This document shows positions 12,990 through 25,277 of a DNA stretch of 64,000 bases, in pieces (the stretch's first letter is position 1; each line of letters starts with the position of its first letter). The DNA is from Epinephelus fuscoguttatus (Eukaryota > Chordata > Actinopteri > Perciformes > Serranidae). The notes beneath the pieces are model-generated. The model saw only the letters and a list, made by a program, of their open reading frames with translations. It ran no database searches and had not been told where the DNA came from. Both the position numbers and the translations under genes were made by a program. Location of the stretch: positions 13,226,428 to 13,290,427 of the forward strand of contig NC_064759.1 of NCBI RefSeq assembly GCF_011397635.1, in the 5' to 3' direction.

Positions 12990-14108
12990 TTGTCTGGTTT
13001 TTATCATCTCTTGTGGTGTTTATTATGGGTCTTGAAAGTCCACTGACATCATTGAGATTTTGATGGATGATACAATATTTTAAAGCAATCCATCTCCCCG
13101 TGTGATGACATCTCTCCATCTGCCTCCACATTTCCACCCCCAGGTCTTTCCCAACCTCTATTCTCATCCCCTCTTCTCTGCCCTCTCCCGTCTTTCATCC
13201 CTGGTGACACGGCCTGCCCTGGCTTAGATTTCACAGTCTGAAAACCAAACACGAGAACCGAGTGGGGGGACGATGAAGGAGTGAGAGGACGGGATAGTGC
13301 AGCGAGAGAGGCCCACAAGCAAACTGACAACTAGGTGTGAAGGTGTCACTCTCGCCTCCTCACTCACACCATTTTTTTCCCCTTTCTTTTACTGCTCTGC
13401 ACATGCTCTTTAGAGGATCCATCTACACAGTGGTGTGTTGGAATGAAGAGGACCGCAGCGCGCACACACACAATACCTTCATACCTGCAAACCTCAGAGC
13501 TGACTGAAAACTGTTAAAAGTCACCATCCCCTGTAAAACCACGCAACATATAGATTCAAAACCAGGGCATAAAACTGAGTTGTTTGTCTTTCCATAATCA
13601 CGTCATAGTTTAAATTTACTGCAGATGATCACACGGTCTCAGAAATCTAGCACCCATGTATCTGTGGAGGTCTGTGTAGTAATGCATGCTTTCACTGTGC
13701 CTCATGACACAAACCAAACATGGTGGTATTCACGGTAATGTGGGCCTCGGTAATGTGTCGTGATGTCATGCAGCAATGTGCAAAAATGATGAAATGCAGC
13801 CAGACTGAATCTGTGAGATTTAAAATTAATATAAACAAGGGCGTAGGTTTCATTTCAACACTGGGTGGAACACATATGACACAGGGGTTGGGGGTCCTCT
13901 GCCAAAAGAATCTGAGCATACAACACTTTTTTTTTTTTTTTTTTTTGCACCAATTTACGCATTTTCTGCATAAGTTTAAAGTGTAAATGTTTTTCATTTT
14001 GTCAAAATAAAAGTCATCTACCACTCTTATGTTTTATTGTAGGGGCAAATGCACGTTTAATATATTGAGCAGGACGTGTCCCCTGCATACCCCTCCCAAA
14101 ATCTGCAC
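12990..14108. other. Intergenic sequence, no gene recognised
   Basis: This stretch holds a T run near 13928-13946 and AT-rich sequence. Short open frames match nothing known to me. Confidence 0.5.
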
Positions 14109-14112
14109 TTAA

Positions 14113-15034
14113 AGGTTCAGTGTGTATGATTCAGGGGGATTTAGTGGCATATAGTCATTAAGGACTGCAGATTGCAACCAGCTGAAACTTTTCCTTCAGT
14201 GTTCACTGTTCAAGAGGTTTTTACCGAGAACCAAATTATCCGCAGAGGTCTTCTCCTCTCCAAAACAAATGAACCAGGTGCTTAAAACTGATAAATACAC
14301 TGAATAAAGCGCTTTCACATTATAAATCAGTGTTTCGCCGACGCTGTTTGGCATGTCAGAGATAGGCGGTTCGCCCACCACATGCTAATGTCTGCTCACC
14401 TTTTTTCTGATCTGATCTGATCAGGAGGTTTTCACTGGGAGCTGAATTATCTACAGAACTTTGCATCCAATTATCCTCTCCAAAACATCCAGGCCGGTGG
14501 TTTAAACCAGCAACACCGAATAAAGCAGTTTCACGTTGCAAATCAGACGCTATTTGGCATGACGGGTGGCTAGCCCAGCACCTGCTAATATGTGCTCATC
14601 TTTTTTCTCTGATAAGTTGAGATCCAGATGTTCAGGAGGCTTTCACCAGGAGCCGAATTATCCGCAGAGGTCTCTTCCTCTCCAAAACAAACTGACCTGG
14701 TGATTTAAACACTGCATAAATAAGTTTTACATTAAAAAAAAAAAACAGTGTTCCTTTGGTGCTGCTTGTTGCAGGTGGGCTTCTAAATATGGTGGCCAAT
14801 GAAAAATGTGAGCCAGTGTTTGGTTTGTCGATTCTGGGCTACTGTAGAAACATGGTGGCGCAACATGGCAATATCTACAGACAACAATCCGCTCCCTGTG
14901 TATGTCAGTGTGAGGTAAGGAAAACATAACAGTACTTACTTCCAAGTGATTATACACTAAAGAAAACGTACTCATTATCTGTAGTATATCCCATTGCTGC
15001 CAATATATCCCCCTAAATCCTCCACACTGGACCT
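14113..15034. mobile_element. TTAA-flanked non-autonomous DNA transposon, copy A
   Basis: The element begins AGGTTCAGTGTG and ends CACACTGGACCT, and both ends abut TTAA (14109-14112 and 15035-15038), the target preferred by piggyBac- and Kolobok-type transposases. Sub-terminal bases continue the inverted repeat (GGGGGAT...ATCCCCC). Inside, a unit of about 210 bp built around CTCTCCAAAACAAA is present three times (near 14214, 14424 and 14636). No transposase frame is visible. Related copies lie near 30.6-30.9 and 36.5-38.2 kb. Confidence 0.8.
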
Positions 15035-15038
15035 TTAA

Positions 15039-16610
15039 GCCTATAAAACCTACAAATGTCAGGTGATGACGAGTATTCAAAATATCCAAACTAAAAGCAC
15101 CCATTGTGAAATAGGGTACCAATCAGGGTGTGACATTACTGATGCATATGGTACATCTACATGAATCACACACGAAAACACTTAAATTGGAGGCAGTGGT
15201 AGCAAGGAAACTGGAGATCCAGAAACTTCCTACCTCCAGTTTCATGCTTTCAGATTAGCTGGAGGGTGACGTTCCCTAAAACTGCAATGTTTTCATGAAT
15301 TAAGGTTAATATTATGTAAAATCTTAATCTGCAAAATGTCCAGTAACTGCAGCCATCAGACAGTTTCAGAGTGAAAAGCACAGCTGTATTTCCCTCTGTA
15401 ATGTAGTGGGTCAAATATTATATAACAAAAAAAATGCATCTCAAAAGTTGACTAAATGTAAAGGTTATTTCTAACAATTACAAACAAAACAAAAAAAGTG
15501 TATTTTTGAAATATATTTTAATATTTCAGACGTCTGGAATTATGGACCATTTGTTATTGGATTACATTTGAAATGTGTTTGAAAAGACAAATCCAGGGTT
15601 ATCAAGGCTAGACAAAGTTTTGTATAAACGACCTTTACGCATTTAAAGGGAAGCTTCAGAAATGACAATTTAATAACAGAAACTAGAGACAAAAAAGCAT
15701 CTATGTTGAAATGACATTAAAAATAATGACATAAAATATTAAGTGGGAAAAAATTAAATGTCAAACAGAGGCAAACTTTTTTTTAAAATGCTAGAACTGA
15801 AAGAAAATGAAGGAGAACAGCGGAGAAAATTATACATCAAAGACTGTTTTTGAAAGGTCAAGTTTGAGAGATTTTTGAGAAGTGTAAGTGAAAAAGGGTG
15901 CGCGTTAAGAGCTATACAGCGACGAGGCTGCACCGCTGAAAGGCTCATCCACCCCTGCAGCTCTGATGTCCTGTCAGCTGGACAGGGGAGGGAGGAGTCG
16001 GCTGATCACACAGTCCATGACAGTGGACAGGAGCAAGAGAGGTGAGGATGGACAAAGGAAGTTAATGAGCACTTTTAAGATGATTAGCATGAAATTCACC
16101 TGAACTTTGCTAAATGGAAAGGCAGTGGTAATTTAAAGATCTAATTCTCAGCTTGAGATATGAATCCTCATTTTGAATGCTGGATTTAATATCCATGAAA
16201 TAACACTCTTCAGCTTGAATGGTCCACTGACTAGTTGAAGAATGATGTATGGGATGAAGTGAATCACACTGGTGCACCCCAGTGGACTGGATTCTTAATT
16301 GTTATTTTGAACAGTAAAATTGTTGCATTGCTAATTTGAGAACCCACAGTATATGCATGGAGCCAACAAACTGGAAGAATGGCACAATAAGATTCTCCTG
16401 CTACAAGTTGTACAGATAAACCAGTGTTTACCTGTGTTTTTCAGCTCATGATCCCTCATCACAGGCTGCACATGGTGGCCAATTCAAGAGTTAAACAGCT
16501 AAACATGACATGACATACACAGCTCTATAATTGCTATAGCAAATGATAAATAAAAAATGGTGGTGGTTAAAGTGTTGCACTGTGTAGATATTGCACATGA
16601 TTATTGTTTG
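15039..16610. other. Intergenic sequence, no gene recognised
   Basis: AT-rich DNA with no coding exon, no clear repeat end and no RNA gene that I can support. Confidence 0.5.
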
Positions 16611-16611
16611 T

Positions 16612-16840
16612 TTGGTGATCTTACAGCCCAGGAAAATAAACTGTTCATTAGTCTGGAGGTGAGGGCTTTCAATGACCTCAAACAGATGATGTGCTGGGTG
16701 GATATAGTCAGTGAGGATTGATCTGGACCTTCTGAGGCAGCAGGAGCTGGAGATCTCTTCCAGGGAGGGCGGAGGGCTGTCTATGTTTATGACCCTCTGT
16801 AGAACCTTCCTGTCCGCAGCAAAGCTCCCAGCATACCAGC
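16612..16840. repeat. Probable interspersed-repeat fragment
   Basis: The stretch includes ACTGTTCATTAGTCTGGAGG, CTTCCAGGGAGGGCGGAGG and CCTCTGTAGAACCTTCCTGTC. This resembles a repeat common in fish genomes (CTGTTCCTCAGTCTGG ... CCCTCTGCAGAGC). I cannot name its family, and the bounds are approximate. Confidence 0.35.
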
Positions 16841-16989
16841 GTATGCTAGCGATTTAGTTTTGTACTCTCAAAAAGTTGGACACCTCACTTACTGAACCGG
16901 CCTACAAGAGGCCCACTGGCCTTCCCCTGCAAAATGTTCCTGACATTAACATGTACCGACCAGGAAGAGCCTTAAAATAACTGCAAAGG

Positions 16990-17890
16990 AACGGCAAAGA
17001 TATGAAAAATAACTACAAAAATGGGCAAAACAAAGAGTCCAAAGCAACAAAATGACCACATAGAAACAAAAATAGACTACAAAGAGATACAAAACGACCA
17101 AAAAAAAAACTACAAACAAACCACAAAGAGACACTAAATAGCAACAAAGAGACACAAAACAACCAAAAAAAGACAAATGGACCAGTACCGGACACAAAAG
17201 GACAGCTGAGAGAAACAAAACGACAAAAAAAACAAAAAAACAAAAAAAACAGAAAATGACCACAAAGAGACACAAAATAGCTACAAAGACACACAAAATG
17301 ACCAAAAAAGACACAAATGAACCACAACTAGACACAAATGGACAGCCAAGAGAAACAAAATGACCAAAAAAGACACAAGATGTCAACAAAGAGACAAAAT
17401 AGCTACAAAGAGACACAAATGGTCCACAACTAGACATAAAAAGGACAGCCAAGAGAAACAAAATGACCAAAGATAACCCAAATGTCCACAAAGAAACACA
17501 AAATAGCTACAGAGAAACACAAAATGACCAAAAAAGACACAAAACAACCAAAAAAGACACAAATGGACCCCAACCAGACACAAAAGGACAACTAAGAGAA
17601 ACACAATTACCAAAAAGGGCACAAATGTCCACAAAGAGACACAAAATAGCTACAAAGAGACACAGAACGACCAAAAAAAGACACGAAATGGACAACAACC
17701 AGACACAAAAGGACAGCCGAGGAAAACAAAATGACCAAAAAGGGCACAAATGTCCACAAAGAGACACAAAATAGCTACAAAGAGACAAAAAAAACTACAA
17801 AAAAGGCACAAATTGACCACAAAGAGTCACAAAACAACTAAAAAAAGACACTAAACGACTGAGAAGAAACACACCAACCACAAAGAGAGA
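16990..17890. repeat. Degenerate minisatellite (GACACAAAA / CAAAGAGAC units)
   Basis: About 900 bp of A-rich plus strand are built from short variants of ACAAAGAGACACAAAATGACC. A higher-order pattern marked by GGACAGCCAAGAGAAAC-like anchors recurs near 17200, 17340, 17443, 17586 and 17711. The strand bias is strong: very little T and long purine stretches. Minus-strand open frames of up to 181 codons are a by-product (Phe/Leu/Val/Ser/Cys-rich) and not a gene. Confidence 0.85.
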
Positions 17891-18466
17891 AAAAAACCTC
17901 CATAAAGTCTGGTCGTCTCGCTCCTATGTAGGGGACGTGGTGGCTCCTTTTGCATATCTGTGCCCAGTGACCCATTGTCTCATAATCCGCCCATAGAATA
18001 GACACATTACATCAAGAATAAAGAAAATCAAGTGTATGCAAGTCAAAATCGTCTTTTAGGCCTTTTTCATCTCTTTCAAATCTCACAGCACAAGTTTGCA
18101 ACACAGGCTCTGTTATATAGTAATGCTTGCATACATATTAATATATGTGTGACACAATATAGCACAGTTTGAAATATATATTTTTTAAACCTAGGCTGCA
18201 CCTGCTTTAGAGAATCTCAAATATGCAAATATCTATTTGCTTATGGGTCAGCTCACCATGCCTCCTCCTCCTCTCTATTTTTCTCAGGTGATGCTTTTTT
18301 ATCCTGAATGAAAGAACACTTCATTTCTATGATGAATAAAGTCTAACTGACTTTGACTCCCACTGTATGAGCTCTCCCTGCACAGTGGCTCCTCTGGCAG
18401 CCCTGCATCCATCACACTGTAAGGTCAAAAACTATCCCTAAATTCCTTCCAAGTCTTTCAGCGTGA

Positions 18467-18547
18467 TGACGTCAGCGGCGGCGTCTGCTATCGTTTCAGC
18501 ACCCCATTGGAGCAAACCCACCCCACCTGCTTCGCGGCGCAGCCAAT
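18467..18547 (+). promoter_or_regulatory. Promoter elements of slc50a1 (CRE and two CCAAT boxes)
   Basis: A full palindromic CRE, TGACGTCA, is at 18467-18474. An inverted CCAAT (ATTGG) is at 18506-18510 and a direct CCAAT at 18543-18547. All lie in a GC-rich patch 185-265 bases upstream of the start codon. The CRE suggests CREB/ATF input; this is inferred from motif alone. Confidence 0.55.
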
Positions 18548-18730
18548 GAGCGCGCAGAAACACTGTGTACACTGATTGCAAATACGGAAATACAGTGAGA
18601 TAAGCAGGGCGTCCGCGTAGTTTTACTCCGTCTTTTAATTGCATGCAGTGTGTGCATCTTTGGTGAAAAGCAGACATTGCACGTAAAGTACACCTCCGGG
18701 TTGTGTGTGAGATTCTTCTTCTCTCCTTCT

Positions 18731-19081
18731 ATGGATTTATTGCCGCTTCTGTCATGGGCCTGCATCGTGTTCACAGTCGGGATGTTCTCGACTGGACTGT
18801 GAGTTCAGTTTCTCTTTAGTGACATCATGCTGTTAGGGAGATTTTACATTCTTATTTTCATGCATTGTGTTTACTGGTTGGGAGGAAGCATGAGGGCAGG
18901 AGGATAAAGTGTGTGAGCCCATGTCAGTGTCACAGTGATGGGGACATGTGAGGGAATGCAGTGGAGTTATTTGTTTGTTTGTTTGTTTGTTTCCAGGACC
19001 GACCTGAAGAAGATGAGAGAATCCAAAAGTGCTGACAACATCCAGTTTCTCCCCTTCCTCACCACATGTCTTAAGTGAGTG

Positions 19082-19130
<49 letters not shown>

Positions 19131-22100
19131 CCTTACTATTATTGTCCTGCCATGCTGTCTCTGCACATCTAATACTCCTCTTGTTTCCATAGTAACCTGG
19201 GCTGGTTATATTATGGGATTCTGAAGAAGGATCAGACGATCATCCTGGTCAACGTCATCGGAGCTCTACTCCAGATCCTCTACATCATCGTGTACCTCCA
19301 CTACACCACGCAAAAGGTCAGCGAGGCCCCAGGTGTCGACCGAGGTCACGCAGAGAGGATCCACTTTTATTCGAGTGTGTTGTTTGTTCGCACAAGTGCC
19401 TCTCCTCATCTGTGTGTGTTTGTTTGTTTGTTTGTGTTTGTTTTAGAGGCTGGTGATGTCCCAGACTCTAGCTGCAGGGGCGGTGTTGACCTGCGGTTGG
19501 TTCTACTTCACAACAGTTCTTCCTGAGGGAGAGACTCAGCTCAGCCAGCTCGGCCTCACGTGTAGCGTGGTCACCGTCAGCATGTACCTGTCCCCGCTCA
19601 CCGACCTGGTACCTGCTCACATCCAGTACACACAGACAGCATGTGTAAAGTCAAATGAAAAACATAAGGAGACAAGAAAACATGGTCTAACAACATGTGC
19701 TAATCAGTGGTGGAGAGTAACTAAGTGCTTTACTCAAGTAGCTACTGTAGTTAAAGGAATATTTCTAACACAGAATGACCATTTGTACATCAGTCATGTT
19801 GTGTTACCTTGAATTTGGGATGAAAAATTGTTTTTCTCGCATGCCTCCGTGGAAAGCCACAAACAAATTGATTTATTGGGAACATATTTAACAACTGCAA
19901 AACTATATCAGTACATCTGTTTACGAAAAAACAACTCACACAGTATAATCCAAGTCACATTTATCCAGTCGTAGTCGATTTAAAAAATTACAGTTTTAGC
20001 GAAAATGCGTTGTTTGGGAAGCACTGAACATACGACTGGATAAATGAGACTTTTAGCTCCGTTTTCACCACACTGACATTTTCAGAACAAAGTAGAACAG
20101 GCTGCAGTGAAAGCCTCTTGATTGGATATTTAAAAATAGTGGGTTTGTGCTTTTAGAGTGACAATTAGAATTTATGCAGTTCAATCAGGAGAGACTGGTT
20201 TTTTTGGTAAAAGAATATTTATTAACATGTGACTGTATGAATAAGAATGTGGAAAGTCTTTGGCGATTAGACCCTGAGAGATGGTTTGATTAAAGGAGGA
20301 TGAATCCATAGTCGAATAGGGAACCCCCCCGGGGTCTAGACGCTGGTGGTGGTAGAGGTGGTGAAGATGAGATGAGAGGAAGATGGAGAAGTGCCGATGA
20401 TCAGGATGGGTGGAGGAATGAGTCTTTGAGAGCTTGTCCTGGACTCTGGATACGATGGCTGCAGGTGACCGGGATGGAGGAGGGTGTGAAGATTCTGCCT
20501 AAAATGATGGCTGGCATCAGCAGAAGAGAGAGCAGATTTAAAATTTTGCAGTGGCATTGTGACAGGCTGAGATATCGTGGCAAAGTGTGACTGGATAACT
20601 AGAAGAGGGAGCACCCATAGTCAGCTGATTAGAGGGAGTAGTGAGAGTGGGATGGAGAAAATGTGAAAGGGTGAGCACAGAGAAAGGTCTTCCTGATTGA
20701 ACTTGCGCTGAGCTTCATTGCACGTAATCCAGTCAAAATTAACATATATTTTTAAACGCTTGAAGATCCACTCATTACTAAAAGTGTCTGTCATATGAAA
20801 ACTAAAGTAATGGTCAAAGTTGTCACAGTGAAATTTAAGGTGTGCTGATGGATTCATGCCGTCAGCTCAAGCATTGAGCAACATAACAAGTAAACGTTCC
20901 ACCTTAAAACTTGCCGACAGTCGGCCCAGTGAATTAAGTTATTTTATACCATGGTCTGGGTGAATACTCTTTTCTGATTGGTCGGCAGGTATGCGTTAAA
21001 ACCCTTTAATGCACACGTAGTTCGGCTAAACTTTATAACTGTCTAAATTCATCCGCTAACCAGCCCGTAACCATTAACGAGCGCAGCTGTCAAACTGTCA
21101 ACTGCCGAGGGACAAAAAACACTGCAGCTGTCAAACAACTTCCGAGGGAAAAAACAAACAGAAATGGCTGATTTTAACATTTCTTTTAACTTATTTGGAG
21201 AGTACAAGGACTTTGAGGAATGGGATGCCGCAGAAGAAAAAGAAATGGAGAAGGAAAGAAAAAATCAAGCGAAAAACGGCACAAGGAACTCCTACTCCCA
21301 TCCTACTGTGACTACTGTAACTGGCATGGTTGATTTTGAGTACAAAACTTTCACCAAAAGTTGTCGAATCCTTTTATTCCTATATTCTTGTTAAATGACC
21401 ATGTTATAAGCGGGTTAATCCACTAGTAGGTGTGTTCCAAATGGTTTTAATGCACGACGTGGGGGCGAAGAACTACCCGACGCACAGCAGAGGGTAGTTG
21501 CCTCCGCGAAGTGCATTAAAACCGTGCATTAAAACTTACTTCACTCGGCAAAATATCTTTTTATTTTATAGTTACAGTTTACTAATATATGTAAAACTCT
21601 CCACAGTATGAACAGTGGTTACATGAGCCTCAAAACCAGCCACAACTCAGCCCTGAGCAGAGTGACTGTCCTCTATTGACCAATCAACAGACTGCAGTGT
21701 TCACAGCTCCACCTATTTAATACCAGATCTGTGTGCTAGGTACCCCAACAGAGGGGGGACCAAAAAATGGGGACGGTACAGAACGCTTCCATTGGTTCCA
21801 CCAAAACCTTTTCACAGTGGAAACAGAAAAAAAGCAAACTGAACTGAACCGTACTGCTCGGTGGAAATGAGGCTTTTACAATTGATCATTTTATGGGGTA
21901 ATATTTCTTTGTGTACAATTTTGAGCGACTTGCATTTACTGGAGTATTTCCATTTTCTTTCTGCTACACTACACGTAATAACCACATTTTGTTCTTTTTA
22001 TTCCACCACATTTATTTGACAACTTTAACATCTAGTTAACTTGCAGATTAAGATTAAATAGGGTTTAACAAATGTGTATTGTAATAAGATAAGTGCAAAT

Positions 22101-25100
22101 TTCTCTTGGTCCTTGGGGTAAAATTTCCGAGCTACCTGTTGTGTTCTGCTCATCCCTCTCCTACACACCTGTTTGGAAATAGATGTGTGAAGTACTCCTT
22201 TGTTCTGAACACATGAATGCATCCATAGTTATAATCCAGTAATATGATACATAATTAATCTAAAATGGGCCATTCTGCATCATGAGTAGTTGGACTTTTG
22301 GTACTTTAAGCATATTTTATTGCTAATACTTTAGTACTTTTACTCAAGTAAAATCTAGAGTATATCTACACTGTGGTGTTGCTACTTTTACTAAAGTAAA
22401 AACTTAAGTACTTCTTCCACCACTGCTGCTAATATGCACATTATCAAAGTGACATAAAGACGTGATGAAACAGTTAGAAGCTTAGTTGATGTGTCTATAG
22501 ACAGAACAATTACCAAACTAATTTCAGCCTTTCAAAATATGACGATTTGATGCTCATCTGTGTTTGATATATCACAGTTAATAGCTTGTTCTGTGGAACC
22601 AAAATAGCAAGTTTAATTAATCAGTCAGTCGTGCACCAGTTTACCAGTTGCAGTCCTAATATACGTACATCAAATTGATGTTCATGGCATGGTAATAGCG
22701 AGCAAGACAACGCCTTTTGATTTTATTGTAATGTTTCCCTAATTAGTGTCATGAGATTTAATTAATGTAGATATATTTTTTATCACAATAATTTGTTGTT
22801 TATTCATCATGCAAACATTCTTGTGATAGAGGGTAAACAATGAGGTTTGTGAGTTACTGCTCAGCTCAAACTGTAGGCAGTCATTCATGCGAACTAGTCA
22901 TCATGGCTGCTTTTCTGCCCATTAAAATCCAGAAAAACTGGTCAAGGACAGATGTTTGCATTTCTAACTGCAGCAAATATATGCCACTGGGTTGTGCAAA
23001 TAACCTACAGAGATGAAAAAAAGACTTGTGAATATTTGTTTATGCCCTTTCACCTTTAAAAAGACAGAGCCTCATAGAAAAAATGCATACTGTGCAACCT
23101 GCCAATTTACGTGTTTAGGCAGCGTGTTATTTCTGAGCACTGAGTGTGTTGTTAAAGCTGTTTTCTCCAGGGGTCACAGATCATATAAACTTCACAATAT
23201 TCACTTCCAAACGCGACTGTAAACAGCACACTCGGTCTGATTTTCTGACCATATGCCTCACTGAGCTTCTGCACAGACAGCAGGCAGCATCTGTTCAGTT
23301 CAGGGTCTAAGTATCTCCACATGTCAACGCTGCACGTGCAGCTATTTACCAGTTACGGCATAAATCCCCTGTTCTCTCTCTTTCCTTTTGTCTCTTTGTC
23401 TCATCTCGTCTTGACACTCCGTCTACTATCCTGTTTGTCTCCTTCCCTCCATCTGCCTCTCAGCCCCAAATGACCCTCGGTCAGTTTCCTGCCTTTCTTT
23501 GCCTCATCTGTGTCTTCCTGTTATTCTCCGTCTGTGTCTGTTTGCGCCTCATCCCCTCTGTAACATTTTGTTTCCTCCTTACAGTTTACATTATTTTATG
23601 TTGGCACTTATTATTCAAAGACACGGCAGTTGTTTAAATGCAGAGATAATAGCACACAATTTCTGTCTGTCTCTGATGGAAGGAATTTGTAGTGTTGAAA
23701 TATAAAAAGTGACAGAAATAGATGTGTAGAAAGGAAAAAAAGTGTATTTGGTCACATCCACACACCTGGTCATTACTGCTTTAAGTCAGAGATGGTCACA
23801 AATACATAAAAAGATCTTGTTACAAATTACAAATACTTGCAATCAAATGTATTAAATTAAAATACAAGTAATGTGTAATTTGAAAAAACTCAAATCTGAT
23901 ATTATTATATTTTAGGCATTTTGTAACCTCAGTATCTGTCAATCAATCTGTCTTGTAATAAATTTGAAGTTGTACCTCGGTATATCTGGAAGGTGGGGTA
24001 GGCTGCAGATTTAGGATTTCTTTTTACAGTTTAAATCTGGGGATAAAATGTGTCTTACTTGGAAATAAAATGGCATAATAAATAATGGATTATACATATT
24101 TTAAATAGACAAACCCAAGCTTGTACAGTATTTTTTTTTTTACAATTTATATCTTTTTCTGTACAGTAAAATACAAAATACAAAACACTCAACATAATAA
24201 ATAATGGATTATACATATTTTAAATAGACAAACCCAAGCTTGTACAGTATTTTTTTTTTTACAATTTATATCTTTTTCTGTACAGTAAAATACAAAATAC
24301 AAAACACTCAAAAGTAATTAAATATGTATTTTAAACACACTTAAGTGACATACTGCCCATCTCTGCTTGAAGAAGGTTTGAATGTGAAATTGCCATTTTT
24401 GGAAGGTAAACGAAATTGTCAGATAATGCTTTTATTGAAGCAGCATTATTTATTTATTTATTTATTGGTAACTTGGAGGCAGCAGAACAAGCTGTAAACA
24501 CAACACTGACATATTATCAGCCATATTGTTTTGGCAAATTTACAATACAAATTTACGCATCCAGCAACAAAAGCATTCATTTCGTGTCGTGTCTGTGGCC
24601 ACCTGACATATTCACTCTCTTTTTAGCTCTGTGTTTGGTCTCCACCAACTCCTGAGGGAAATGTGCCGCTCTTTAGCTGCTAAATGCTCCACTGTGGTCA
24701 CTTGCTACTTGCTAACATTGTCTGTCTGCTGTTTGATGCTGAGCAGGTAGTGTACAGTTAGTTATCATAGTTTTTTCTGCTGGAGGCAGGGACGATAAGA
24801 GCAGTGAACTAAAACAATGAAGCTACCAGATGTGAAACCAAAACACTGAACTGATAGATGCAGAAACACTCCATACAGCTGGGTGAAACTGCACAGTTGG
24901 TAATTATTGTTTGCTGGTCACTGCAAATGACACCTTTCACATCACACATAGTGAACTGATCCATTTTAAGTGTAAAAAACTTTGTTGACTGACTATTGCT
25001 GTCCTCTTTCTCTCTTCCCTTTAGGTAAAGATAGTGCGCAGTGGTGATGTGCAGTGCTTGTCCTTCCCTCTAACTGTAGCAACCTTCTTCACGTCAACCT

Positions 25101-25246
25101 CCTGGGTCCTGTATGGCCTGCAGCTGAATGACTACTATATTGTGGTAGGACACAGTGAATATGCACCTGAATCACAGCTTCAGTAGTGTTTCTTAAAGCG
25201 ATAACCCCCCCCCCCATCGTTTCAAAGTGGTTTTGGTAGTCATAGC

Positions 25247-25277
<31 letters not shown>

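Larger units (their letters stand above)
19705..22425. mobile_element. hAT-like element with CAGTGGTGGA ends, carrying later insertions
   Basis: The left end is CAGTGGTGGAGAGTAACTAA and the right end is the reverse complement of CAGTGGTGGAAGAAGTACTT. It is flanked by GTGCTAAT (19697-19704) and CTGCTAAT (22426-22433), an 8-bp target duplication with one mismatch, as for hAT transposons. The interior has the ACTTTTACTCAAGTA motifs typical of this common fish family. At 2.7 kb it is long because other repeats sit inside it, notably at 20.9-21.5 kb. No intact transposase is visible. Confidence 0.7.

Noticed and set aside
16946-17788. Minus-strand frames of up to 181 codons that look like a membrane protein
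   Set aside because: They coincide exactly with the CAAAGAGACACAAAA minisatellite. Phe/Leu/Val/Ser/Cys content is simply the reverse complement of the repeat, and adjacent frames show the same composition.
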